Source: JACVRW01 sp963746825
GTDB lineage: Bacteria; Actinomycetota; Thermoleophilia; Solirubrobacterales; Thermoleophilaceae
Length of the DNA stretch: 64,000 nt
Reading direction: 5' to 3'
Assembly (NCBI GenBank): GCA_963746825.1
Contig: CAVVCU010000008.1
Span: 1-64,000 of the forward strand
Below are positions 1 through 8,206 of the stretch, piece after piece. The notes beneath the pieces were generated by a model. It saw only the letters and a list, made by a program, of their open reading frames with translations. It was not told the origin of the DNA and made no database searches. The position numbers and the translations under genes are program-made. Positions within the stretch are counted from its first letter, which is position 1. Every line of letters starts with the position of its first letter.

Positions 1-750
1 CCGCTGGATCGCCTCGCGCCTCCAGCGCGCGATCGGGCGTTCGATGAGCGCCGCGTCGCACGCCTTCGACTTCTCAGGGCGGCCCTCGACCTCTACGACT
101 TCTTCTGGTCCGAGCTCTGCGACTGGTACCTCGAGATCGTCAAGGAACGGCTCTACGACGGCGATTCCGGCGCTTCGGCGACCCTGCTCTGGGCGCTCGA
201 GGAGGTGCTGGCGCTGGCCCACCCGGTCATGCCGTTCGTGACCGAGGAGGTCTACTCGTACCTGCCCTCGCCGCTCGGCGGAGGCGCTCGCGATCGCGCC
301 GTTCCCCGAGGTCGACGACTCGCTGATCGACGAGGGGCCGAGGCCGAGATCGGGTCGGCGATCGAGCTGACGCGGGCGCTGCGCCGTTGGCGCGACCTCG
401 CCGGCGTTCCGGCGGGGGCCCAGGCTGAGCGCCCGGGCGAGCAGACGGGACCCGCATGAGCTGGTCGGCCGGCTGGCCCGCGTGAAGTTCGGGACGGGCG
501 GCGGCGGCGAGGGCGAGCCCGATGGCACGCGTGTCGGCGGGTCGAGCTGCTCGAGGCTGAGGGCGTCGACGCCGAGCCGTCGCCGCGAGGATCGACGAGC
601 GCCGCGAGAAGCTCCGCTCCGAGGTGGAGCGCGGTGAGGGCAAGCTCGTCGAACGAGAAGTTCGTCGCCAAGGCGCCGCCCGAGGTGGTCGAGGAGGAGC
701 GGCGCGAAGCTCGAGGCCTACAAGGCGTCGAGCTCGAGGAGCTGGGGTAG
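1..750 (+). pseudogene. valS: Valyl-tRNA synthetase, C-terminal part, broken by frameshifts
   Basis: This is the 3' end of a class I valyl-tRNA synthetase, which charges tRNA-Val in the cytoplasm. Recognisable pieces lie in different frames. 'RWIASRLQRAI' opens the window, and 'LYDFFWSELCDWYLEIVKER' (from about 91) is the anticodon-binding helix region. 'HPVMPFVTEEVY' lies near 220 and 'AIELTRALRRWRDLAGVPAG' near 358. The C-terminal coiled-coil tail, with 'FVAKAPPEVVEEER', lies near 660, and the last stop is the TAG at 748-750. Moving between pieces needs at least four frame changes, so no continuous protein can be read. The 5' part is outside the window. valS followed by folC is a common actinobacterial order, which supports this being the genuine valS locus with sequence errors rather than a decayed copy. 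Confidence 0.85.
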
Positions 751-1967
751 CCGGGGCGTCCGCCGAGGACCTCGTCACCGGCTCGCGAGCTCCTCGGCTG
801 GCGGCTCGGGCTCGAGCGGATGCAGCGGCTCTCCTCGCTGCTCGGGATGCCGCAGCGGCGCTTCGCCTCTGTCCACGTCGTCGGCACCAACGGCAAGACC
901 TCGGTCGCGCGGATGACGGCCGAGCTGCTCGAGGCGCACGGCCTGCCGCCGGCGCCTACCTCTCGCCCCACCTCCCCGATTGGCGCGAGCGGGTCGTCAT
1001 CGGGGGCGAGCCGATCTCGGCGGCTGCGTTCGCCGATGCGCTCGAGCACGCCGAGCCGGCCGCGGAGGTCGCTGACCGCGGGGCCGACGACGACGGACCG
1101 GTCACCCAGTTCGAGTTGCTGACGGCGGCGCCATCGTCGCGCTGGCGGCCGCCAAGGTCAAGGTCGCCGTGATCGAGGCGGGGCTCGGGGGTCGGCTCGA
1201 CGCGACGAACGTGATCCCGTCGCTCGCGACGGTCCTGACCTCGGTCGGCCTCGACCACACCGAGTACCTGGGCGACACCATCGAGGCGATCGCCGGCGAG
1301 AAGCTCGCGGTGCTGCGCGATCAGACGATGCTGGTCCACGGCCCCGTCCTGCCCGAGGCTCGCCGGTGAGGTCGCGCGAGGTCAGCCGCCACCACGCCGG
1401 GGAGATGGAGGTGATCGGCGACACGCCGGGGTCGGAGACGTGCCCGGCCTACCAGCGGCGCGAACTGGCCCTTGCGGTTGCCGCCACGCAGGCGGCGATG
1501 GGCGGCGTCGATCCGCAGGGAGCCGAGGTCGCCGAGCGGGGCCTCGCCCGACACCCGGCCGGGCGCAGGTGCTCCACGGCGACCCGCCGCTGATCTTCGA
1601 TGCCGCCCACAATGCCGATGGCGCCCGCGCCCTGGCAGAGGCTCTGCCGGCGTCTCGCGGGCGGCCGCGCGGCGTCTGCTGCCTCGCGGTGCTCTCCGGC
1701 AAGGACTCCGCCGGCATCGTCGCGGCGGTCGCCCGCTCCGCTCGGCGATCGTCTGCACCGAGGTGCCGGCCGAGGCGATCGCGGGCACTGGGCGGCCCGG
1801 GGCGATCTCTCGCCCGCCGCGGCAGCTGGTCGGCGCTGGCCCGGCGGGCGGGCGCCGACGCCGAGGCGGTCGCGATCCGGCGCGGCCGGGGCCGAGCTCG
1901 GCCAGCTTGCGCGCGATCGGGAGGGCCACGGGGCTGGTGGCTGGTTCCCGCTACCTTCTCAAGTGCC
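751..1967 (+). pseudogene. folC: Folylpolyglutamate synthase/dihydrofolate synthase, frameshifted
   Basis: This is a Mur-ligase-family enzyme that adds glutamate to folates in the cytoplasm. 'ERMQRLSSLLGMPQRRF' is followed by the P-loop 'VVGTNGKTSVARM' (near 870-915). Then come 'AYLSPHLPDWRERVV' in another frame, 'EAGLGGRLDATNVIPS' with 'GLDHTEYLGDTIEAIAGEK' near 1175-1305, and 'LIFDAAHNADGARALAEALP' near 1590. The last recognisable block is 'VAGSRYLL' near 1940. Each block is conserved but they sit in three frames, so several indels are present. The start is not clear; it probably overlaps or abuts the valS stop. The end is approximate because the last frame runs into the next small gene. 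Confidence 0.8.
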
Positions 1968-2087
1968 ATGGACAGTCAGGCCCGCGGAGAGTTGCTGACC
2001 ATGATGGGCTTGGTCGCCGTCGTGGTCGCGGTCGTCATCCTGGTCTTCTTCGCGGTCGGCTACGTCTTCGGGCTGCTCTTCCTGTGA
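1968..2087 (+). CDS. 39-residue single-span membrane peptide
   Basis: This short frame has an ATG at 1968 and a TGA at 2085-2087. After a short polar N-terminus (MDSQARGELLTMMG) nearly all remaining residues are hydrophobic, ending in GLLFL, so it should span the membrane once with the N-terminus probably inside. It directly follows the end of folC and precedes the membrane leader fused to ligA. I do not recognise a family and infer no function. The clean stop and strong hydrophobic bias in a GC-rich frame are the only support. The upstream sequence is error-prone, so a longer protein cannot be excluded. Confidence 0.45.
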   Translation: MDSQARGELLTMMGLVAVVVAVVILVFFAVGYVFGLLFL

Positions 2088-2159
2088 TTCACGCACGGCA
2101 GGCCGGCTGCGTCCCCGCTTAGGAACACGTACACTCGGCGTCCCAACCCCTGCTCGCGA

Positions 2160-2445
2160 CTACTCGGCATCGACGGCGGCTCACTCGACCTCGTCATCCA
2201 GCTGCTGGTCCTGTTCCTGATCGTCACCTACTTCGCGCTCATCTGGACCTACCACGACGCCAAGCGGCGCATCGAGGATCCGGTGCTGATCGCTTGCGCG
2301 ACGGCCGCGTCGGTCTTCCCGTTCGTCGGCACGGTCGTCTACACGATCCTGCGCCCGCCGGAGTTCCGCGAGGACCGCGAGGAGCGCGAGCTCGAGCTGC
2401 GCGCCGCCGAGCTGCGTCTGCGCCAGCTGATCGAGCAGTCCACGC
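2160..2445 (+). other. N-terminal membrane leader joined in frame to ligA
   Basis: Codons from about 2160 encode 'LLGIDGGSLDLVIQLLVLFL', a hydrophobic span, then 'WTYHDAKRRIEDP'. A second hydrophobic span around 'FPFVGTVVYTIL' and a charged helix (REDREERELELRAAELRLRQ) follow. No ATG, GTG or TTG lies at the expected start near 2160; the first ATG in frame is near 2286. This pattern is not part of any DNA ligase. From memory it resembles the start of small actinobacterial membrane proteins that continue into zinc ribbons, but that is not shown here. The frame passes without a stop into LigA sequence at about 2440. I read it as the 5' part of a separate gene that lost its 3' end at the junction. 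Confidence 0.5.
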
Positions 2446-4337
2446 CGGACTCGCCCACCCAGCGCGTCGGGGCCGAGCCCCTCGACAAGTTCCCCGAGGT
2501 CCGCCACCTCCAGCCCATGCTCTCGCTGGCCAACGCGCGCAACGAGGAGGAGATGGCCGCGTGGGTGCTGCGCTCGGAGCGCTACCTCGGCCGCCAGGGG
2601 GTCGAGATGGGCGACGTGCTCTTCGTGACCGAGCCCAAGATCGACGGCCTGGCGATCTCGCTCGTGTACGAGGACGGGGTCTTGGTCCGCGGCGCTACGC
2701 GCGGCAACGGCGAGGTGGGCGAGGACGTGACCCAGAACCTGCGCACGATCGGCGCCATCCCCCTGCGCGTGGAGGACGCGCCGCCGCTGATCGAGGTGCG
2801 TGGAGAGATCTACCTGCCGCTGGCCGCCTTCGCCAAGCTCAACGAGCAGCGCGCCGAGGCGGGTGAGCCGACCTTCGCCAACCCGCGCAACTCCGCGGCC
2901 GGCTCGATCCGCCAGCTCGATCCCAAGCTGGCCGCCTCGCGACCGCTGTCGATGTGGTGCTACGGGATCGGCGCGACCGAGGGCATCGAGTTCGACACCC
3001 ACAGCGAGTCGATGCAGTGGCTGCGCGACCACGATTTTCGCGTGAACCGCGACGTCGAGGTGCACGACACCGTCGACGAGGTCGTGGCCGCCTGCCGGGC
3101 CTGGGAGGAGCGGCGCGACCGCCTCGATTTCGAGATCGACGGCGTGGTGGTCAAGGTCGACGACCTCGACCTGCAGCGCCAGCTAGGGGTGGTGGGCCGC
3201 GAGCCGCGCGGGGCCATCGCCTGGAAGTTCGCGCCCTCCACGGCGACCACGCAGCTCCAGGCCGTGGCCTGGAACGTGGGGCGCACGGGCCACATGGTGC
3301 CCTTCGCCCAGCTCGAGCCGGTCCAGGTGTCGGGCGTGACGGTCAGGCTCGCCACGCTGCACAACGAGGAGGACCTGCGCCGCAAGGACGTGCGCGACGG
3401 CGACGAGGTCATCGTGATGCGCGCCGGCGACGTGATTCCCCAGGTGGTCTCGCCCACCGCCAAGGCCCAGCGGCGAAAGCGCCGCCGGCCGGTGCCCGAG
3501 CCCCCCGCCAAGTGCCCGGCCTGCGGCACCCCGACGGTCAAGCCCGAGGGCGGCGTGTGGACCATCTGCCCCAACCGCGCCGGCTGCCCGGGCCAGGTGT
3601 TCCAGGCCGTCAAGCACTTCGTGGGCGCGATGGACATCGACGGCCTCGGGGAGGAGAACGCCCGCCGCTTCCTCGACGAGGGGCTGATCAAGGACGTGAG
3701 CGACATCTACGACCTGACCGTGGAGAAGCTGGTCGAGCTGGAGCGCTTCGGCGAGACCTCGGCCCGCAATCTGGTGCAGGCGGTCGAGGCCTCCAAGAGC
3801 CAGCCCTTCACCCTGGTGCTCTACGCGCTGGGCATCCCCGGCATCGGGTTCGTCAACGCCCGCAACCTGGCGCGCCGGCTGCGCTCCATGGACGCGCTGC
3901 TCGCCGCGTCCGAGGAGGAGCTGACCGCGGTCGAGGGCATGGGCCCGATCATGGCCGCCACCGTCCACGAGACGCTGGCCGAGCAGCGGACGCGCGACCT
4001 GATCGAGCGCCTGCGCGGCCACGGGCTGCAGATGGAGGAGGAGGGTCCGGCCCCGCCGGCCGACGGGCCGCTGGTGGGCAAGACCCTGGTGCTGACCGGG
4101 ACCCTGCCCACCCTGACCCGCCCCGAGGCAACGCAGCGCATCGAGGCGGCGGGCGGCAAGGTCACCGGTTCGGTGTCGAAGAAGACCGACTACGTGGTGG
4201 CGGGCGAGGACCCGGGCACGAAGATGGCCAAGGCGCGGGATCTGGGCGTCGAGATCCTCGACGAGGATGCCCTGGTGGCCCTGTTGCCGGAGGACATCGG
4301 CGAGCTGCCGCCGCCCCCGCCCCGCCAGCGGCGCTAG
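2283..4337 (+). CDS. ligA: NAD-dependent DNA ligase lacking domain Ia (fused to membrane leader)
   Basis: LigA seals nicks during replication and repair using NAD+. Homology begins at 'TPDSPTQRVGAEPL' (about 2442). It covers the nucleotidyltransferase domain with catalytic lysine in KIDG (K119 of this frame), the OB fold, the C4 zinc finger 'KCPACGTP...ICPNRAGCPGQ', the helix-hairpin-helix domain and a C-terminal BRCT domain ('GKTLVLTGTLPTLTRPEA'). The first 60 or so residues of a normal LigA (domain Ia, which carries the Tyr/His/Asp residues that bind the NMN half of NAD+) are missing and replaced by about 53 residues of membrane-type sequence. If real, the protein could not be adenylated normally by NAD+. 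A deletion or assembly join is more likely. The stop overlaps the convergent VOC gene by 4 bases. Confidence 0.85.
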   Translation: MLIACATAASVFPFVGTVVYTILRPPEFREDREERELELRAAELRLRQLIEQSTPDSPTQRVGAEPLDKFPEVRHLQPMLSLANARNEEEMAAWVLRSERYLGRQGVEMGDVLFVTEPKIDGLAISLVYEDGVLVRGATRGNGEVGEDVTQNLRTIGAIPLRVEDAPPLIEVRGEIYLPLAAFAKLNEQRAEAGEPTFANPRNSAAGSIRQLDPKLAASRPLSMWCYGIGATEGIEFDTHSESMQWLRDHDFRVNRDVEVHDTVDEVVAACRAWEERRDRLDFEIDGVVVKVDDLDLQRQLGVVGREPRGAIAWKFAPSTATTQLQAVAWNVGRTGHMVPFAQLEPVQVSGVTVRLATLHNEEDLRRKDVRDGDEVIVMRAGDVIPQVVSPTAKAQRRKRRRPVPEPPAKCPACGTPTVKPEGGVWTICPNRAGCPGQVFQAVKHFVGAMDIDGLGEENARRFLDEGLIKDVSDIYDLTVEKLVELERFGETSARNLVQAVEASKSQPFTLVLYALGIPGIGFVNARNLARRLRSMDALLAASEEELTAVEGMGPIMAATVHETLAEQRTRDLIERLRGHGLQMEEEGPAPPADGPLVGKTLVLTGTLPTLTRPEATQRIEAAGGKVTGSVSKKTDYVVAGEDPGTKMAKARDLGVEILDEDALVALLPEDIGELPPPPPRQRR

Positions 4338-5206
4338 TCCTTACTCAGCGGCACGTACTTGCTGGCCGTGAAGCGGGCGCCCTGCGGATCGCTCAGCACG
4401 GTCATCCGCACCCACGGGGCGTCGAAGGGCGGCACGAGCACCTCGCCGCCCAGCCGGGCCGCCTGGTCGGCCACGGCGTCCGCGTCGTCGACCGCGAACG
4501 TGATGCTCCAGTGCGCCGGCGTGTCGTCGGGGAAGTGGTCGCTCGTCATCGGCATCAGCGTGGCCACCACGTCCTCGAAGCCGGCCGGAGCGCCCTCGGA
4601 GGCCATGCGCCGGCGCAGATCGGGATCGCGCTGCTCGAGGAAGTCGCCGTAGCCGGGACGGCACCACATCGTGAAGTCGCCTTCGCCCAGGTCGACGGTG
4701 TCCGCCACCCAGCCGAACACCGCGCCGTAGAAGGCCTTGGCCCCCTCCGGGTCGCGGGTGTTGAGCTCGCTGAAGTTCCAGGTGCCCGGCTCGTTGACGA
4801 GCTGGGCTCCTCGACTCTCCTTGGCCTCCCAGAGGGAGAAGACGGCGCCCTCTGGATCGGCGAGCACGGCCATCCGGCCCGCGTCGAGGATGTCGAAGGG
4901 CTCCATCAGCACCGTTCCACCGGCTTCCTCGGCCTTCGCCGTGGTCTCCTTCGCGCTGTCGACGGCGATGTAGGTGTTCCACACCGGCGCCGAGGCCGCG
5001 GTCTGGGCAGGCTGGGAGCCCACCGCCGCAATGTCGCGCCCCTGTAGCTGAGCCATGAAGTAGCGCATTGGCGAGTTCGGGGGCATGCGGTCCTCGAACT
5101 CCCAACCGAAGAGATCGCCGTAGAAGCTGAGGGCGGCCTGCGGGTCGGGCTGCGCGGTGTCGACCCAGCACGGCACGCCGGGCGGGTAGCCGTCTCGCTC
5201 TTGCAT
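4334..5206 (-). CDS. Tandem-domain VOC (glyoxalase/bleomycin-resistance fold) protein
   Basis: This is a 290-residue protein with two vicinal-oxygen-chelate domains. The first starts at 'GVPCWVDTAQPDPQAALSFY' and contains 'FYGDLFGWEFE'. The second starts near 'TWNFSELNTRDPEGAKAFY' and contains 'FYGAVFGWVADTV'. Such two-domain proteins are common in actinobacteria as predicted lyases or dioxygenases, and the substrate cannot be told. I use the ATG at 5206 because an AGGAG lies about 6 bases upstream; an earlier ATG at 5233 has no clear ribosome site. It is divergent from the WYL regulator at 5300, which is a candidate controller. It overlaps the ligA stop by 4 bases. Confidence 0.8.
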   Translation of the reverse strand: MQERDGYPPGVPCWVDTAQPDPQAALSFYGDLFGWEFEDRMPPNSPMRYFMAQLQGRDIAAVGSQPAQTAASAPVWNTYIAVDSAKETTAKAEEAGGTVLMEPFDILDAGRMAVLADPEGAVFSLWEAKESRGAQLVNEPGTWNFSELNTRDPEGAKAFYGAVFGWVADTVDLGEGDFTMWCRPGYGDFLEQRDPDLRRRMASEGAPAGFEDVVATLMPMTSDHFPDDTPAHWSITFAVDDADAVADQAARLGGEVLVPPFDAPWVRMTVLSDPQGARFTASKYVPLSKD

Positions 5207-5299
5207 CGTTGCTCCTGTCGTCGTTTGATCCATGGCGGTCAGGCTAGGAGCTATTTAGGTCAGTTCATGTCCTCAATCTGCGACAGGATGTAAAGGGCC

Positions 5300-6259
5300 A
5301 TGACCGAGACCGCGAGTCGCTTGCTGACGCTGCTGTCACTCCTGCAGACGCGACGCGACTGGCCGGGGGGCGAGCTCGCGCAGCGGCTCGGGGTGTCGGG
5401 GCGCACTATCCGGCGTGACGTCGAGCGCCTGCGCGAGCTCGGCTATCCGGTGGAGTCGCTCACGGGCCCGGCCGGTGGCTATCGCCTGCGCGCGGGCACG
5501 GCCATGCCGCCGCTCGTGTTGGAGGACGACGAGGCCATAGCGATCGCCGTCGGGCTGCGCACCGCGGCGCGCGCCTCGGTCAGGGGCATCGAGGAGGCCT
5601 CGCTGCGCGCCCTGGTCAAGCTCGAGCAGGTGCTGCCTGCGCGCCTGCGCCGCCGGGTCAGCGCGCTGGGTTCGGCCACCGTGACGCTGCCTGCCGAGGG
5701 CCCGGTGGTCGACCCGGCTGGCCTCACGACCCTGGCCTCCGCCGCTCGCGACGGCGAGCGCGTGCGCTTCGCCTACCACGGTCGCGACGGCGTCGACAGC
5801 CGGCGTGAGGTCGAGCCGCACTCCCTGGTCAACCTCGGGCGCCGCTGGTATCTCGTGGCCTGGGACTGCGGGCGCCAGGACTGGCGGACCTTTCGGGTGG
5901 ATCGCCTCACGCGTCCCGCCTCGACCGGGGTGCGCTTCGCCGCTCGCGACGTGCCGTGGGAGGACGCCGCGGACTACGTGGCGCAACGGCTCTCCGCCGC
6001 GCCCAACCGCTACGAGGCACGGGTCATCCTGCACGCCCCGGCTGAGGCGATGCGCCGGCATCTTCCCTCGCCGTGGGGCACGATCGAGCCGGTCGACGAG
6101 CGGACCTGCGAGTACCGGACCGGCGACGACGATCTCGACTGGCTCGCGCTGCGCATCCTGATGTTCCGCGTCGACTTCGAGGTGGACGGCGCGCCGGAGG
6201 TAAAGGAGCATCTGCGCGAGCTGGCCCAGCGCCTCGAGCGGGCGGCCGACGGACGTTAG
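5300..6259 (+). CDS. WYL-domain transcriptional regulator (YafY/DeoR-like)
   Basis: This is a 319-residue DNA-binding regulator. An N-terminal winged helix-turn-helix (about residues 8-60, 'GELAQRLGVSGRTIRRDVERLRELGYPVES') is followed by the typical 'GPAGGYRL'. A WYL ligand-binding domain (about 150-220, 'VRFAYHGRDG...EPHSLVNLGRRWYLVAWD') and a C-terminal WCX region come next. WYL domains usually sense nucleic-acid or nucleotide ligands. An AAAGGG lies just before the ATG. The short divergent gap to the VOC gene suggests it controls that gene and itself. The ligand is unknown. Confidence 0.9.
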   Translation: MTETASRLLTLLSLLQTRRDWPGGELAQRLGVSGRTIRRDVERLRELGYPVESLTGPAGGYRLRAGTAMPPLVLEDDEAIAIAVGLRTAARASVRGIEEASLRALVKLEQVLPARLRRRVSALGSATVTLPAEGPVVDPAGLTTLASAARDGERVRFAYHGRDGVDSRREVEPHSLVNLGRRWYLVAWDCGRQDWRTFRVDRLTRPASTGVRFAARDVPWEDAADYVAQRLSAAPNRYEARVILHAPAEAMRRHLPSPWGTIEPVDERTCEYRTGDDDLDWLALRILMFRVDFEVDGAPEVKEHLRELAQRLERAADGR

Positions 6260-6275
6260 GTGCGTAGCCACACTA

Positions 6276-6288
6276 CTTAATAGGTAAG
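6276..6288. promoter_or_regulatory. Candidate MarR operator
   Basis: The interrupted palindrome CTTA-N5-TAAG lies 9 bases before the marR-like start codon in an AT-rich island of an otherwise GC-rich region. MarR proteins typically autoregulate from short palindromes overlapping their own promoter. Only 4 bases per arm match perfectly, so this is suggestive. Confidence 0.3.
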
Positions 6289-6297
6289 CTATCGGTC

Positions 6298-6747
6298 GTG
6301 TCCGCGCCGGTCGTCGACCAAACCGAGCTCGAGCGCTTCAACGAAGCGTGGGATCACTTCACCGATGCGCTGCGTCGCGCCCGCTCGCGGGCCTGGCAGC
6401 AGCCGGCGCCGCTCACCCCCGCGCAGTACTACCTGCTGTTGGCGCTGAGCCACCAGCCCGGCCTCGGCGTAGGCGAGATGGCCGCGGCGGCCGGATGCAC
6501 CTCGCCCACCGCCACGCGCATCCTCGACGGGCTCGAGCGTGATGGCGTCGTGGAGCGCCGGCCCTCTACCGACGACCGTCGCCGGACGATCGTGTCGCTC
6601 ACCCCGAAGGGCAAGCGGCTGCTCGGCCAACAGCGTCGTAAGAGCAACCAGAAGAAGCAGCGCCTCTACGATCAGCTCTCACCCGCGGAGCGCGCCCAGA
6701 GCGAAGCCCTGCTGCACCGGCTCGCCGACGTGATCGCCGACCTGTGA
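6298..6747 (+). CDS. MarR-family transcriptional regulator
   Basis: This is a 149-residue winged helix-turn-helix repressor of the MarR type with a GTG start. The central domain reads 'ALSHQPGLGVGEMAAAAGCTSPTATRILDGLERDGVVERRPSTDDRRRT', with the beta-wing DDRR motif that MarR proteins use in the minor groove. Its stop overlaps the start of the MFS exporter (GTGA), so the two are translationally coupled. The usual reading is a repressor released by a drug or phenolic compound that then allows export. The effector is unknown. Confidence 0.9.
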   Translation: MSAPVVDQTELERFNEAWDHFTDALRRARSRAWQQPAPLTPAQYYLLLALSHQPGLGVGEMAAAAGCTSPTATRILDGLERDGVVERRPSTDDRRRTIVSLTPKGKRLLGQQRRKSNQKKQRLYDQLSPAERAQSEALLHRLADVIADL

Positions 6748-8189
6748 GCCACGCCGCCGAAGCCCCCCGCCAGCGCTACGGCATCACGCTCGCGGTCCTC
6801 GCCATCAGCGCCCTGGCCTACGCCGTCTCTCAGACCATGGTCGCGCCGGCGCTGCCGGAGATCCAGCGCGCGGTCGGGGTCTCGCAGAACTCGGTGACCT
6901 GGGTGCTCACCGTCTACCTCCTGACGGCGTCGATCGCCACTCCGGTGTTCGGCCGTCTCGGCGACATGTTCGGCAAGGACAGGGTGCTGCTGGCCGTGCT
7001 CGTGGGCTTCGGCATCGGCTCGGTGGTGGCCGCGCTCTCCCATTCGCTGCCGTTGCTCATCGCCGGCCGGGCGATCCAGGGGGCCGGCGGCGCGATCTTC
7101 CCACTGGCCTTCGGGATCATCCGCGACGAGTTCCCGAAGGAGAAGGTCGCTCAGGCGATCGGGCTGATCAGCGCCACCTTCGGCATCGGCGGAGGGGCGG
7201 GCCTCGTACTGGCCGGGGTGATCACGGACGCGCTCAACTACGAGTGGATTTTCTGGGTGGCCGCGATCGTCGTCGCGTTCGCGGCGGTGATGACCCACTT
7301 CTTCGTGCCGGAGTCGCCCGTGCGCAGCGGGAGCACGAAGATCGACTGGGCAGGAGCGGGGCTGCTGTCGGTCGGCCTGGCTTCCCTGCTGCTCGGCGTG
7401 AGCCAGGGCAACGCGTGGGGGTGGGGCTCGCCGCGGGTGCTCGGGCTCTTCCTGCTGGCAGCCCTTGTGCTGACGCTCTGGGTCCGCTTCGAGTCGCGCC
7501 ATCCCGACCCGCTCGTCGACATGAAGATGATGCGCCGCCGGGGGGTGTGGACGACGAACCTGGTGGGCCTGCTCGTGGGCTACGGGATGTTCTCGAGCTT
7601 CATCATCATCCCGCAGTTCGTGCAGACCTCTCCGGCGTCGGGGTACGGCTTCGGCGCCTCGGTGATCGAGGCGGGTCTCTTCCTGGTGCCCTCCACGCTC
7701 GTGATGCTCATCGCCGGGCCGCTCAGCGGCTGGCTGGGCACGCGGTACGGATCACGGCTTCCGCTCATCCTGGGGACGGTCGCCTGCGCGGCCGCCTTCG
7801 GCTGGCTGGCCATCGAGCACGCCCAGGAGTGGCAGTTCCTGGTCGGCACGGCGATCATGGGCGTCGGGATCGGGTTCGCCTTCGCCGCCATGGCCAACCT
7901 CGTCGTGGAGGCCGTGCTTCCCACCGAGACCGGCGTCGCCACGGGCATGAACACGATCATGCGCACGATCGGTGGGTCGGTCGGGGCCCAGCTCGCGGCC
8001 TCGATCGTCACCGGTTCGGTGATCGCCGGCACGACCATTCCGCGAGAGGCCGGCTACTCCGAGGCGTTCGCGATCTCCGCGGCCGTCCTCGTGCTGGCCA
8101 CGATCGTGGCCACCGGGATTCCGCGCTCGGGCCGCGCGACACGCGAGGCCTCCGGACTTCGGTCCGACGCCGTGCCGGCGCGGGTCTGA
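6744..8189 (+). CDS. MFS drug exporter, EmrB/QacA (DHA2) type
   Basis: This is a 481-residue integral membrane transporter with about 14 hydrophobic spans, the DHA2 pattern. The early motif 'TPVFGRLGDMFGKDRVLL' is the cytoplasmic loop 2-3 signature (motif A) of the major facilitator superfamily. 'LIAGRAIQGAGGAIFPLAFGIIRDEFP' matches the DHA family motif in span 4. Proton-driven export of hydrophobic compounds is the family role. The GTG start overlaps the marR-like stop by 4 bases, indicating one operon controlled by that regulator. It is convergent with the carboxypeptidase gene, which ends 17 bases after its stop. Confidence 0.9.
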   Translation: MSHAAEAPRQRYGITLAVLAISALAYAVSQTMVAPALPEIQRAVGVSQNSVTWVLTVYLLTASIATPVFGRLGDMFGKDRVLLAVLVGFGIGSVVAALSHSLPLLIAGRAIQGAGGAIFPLAFGIIRDEFPKEKVAQAIGLISATFGIGGGAGLVLAGVITDALNYEWIFWVAAIVVAFAAVMTHFFVPESPVRSGSTKIDWAGAGLLSVGLASLLLGVSQGNAWGWGSPRVLGLFLLAALVLTLWVRFESRHPDPLVDMKMMRRRGVWTTNLVGLLVGYGMFSSFIIIPQFVQTSPASGYGFGASVIEAGLFLVPSTLVMLIAGPLSGWLGTRYGSRLPLILGTVACAAAFGWLAIEHAQEWQFLVGTAIMGVGIGFAFAAMANLVVEAVLPTETGVATGMNTIMRTIGGSVGAQLAASIVTGSVIAGTTIPREAGYSEAFAISAAVLVLATIVATGIPRSGRATREASGLRSDAVPARV

Positions 8190-8206
8190 CCGGCGCTGGC
8201 TCGCGT

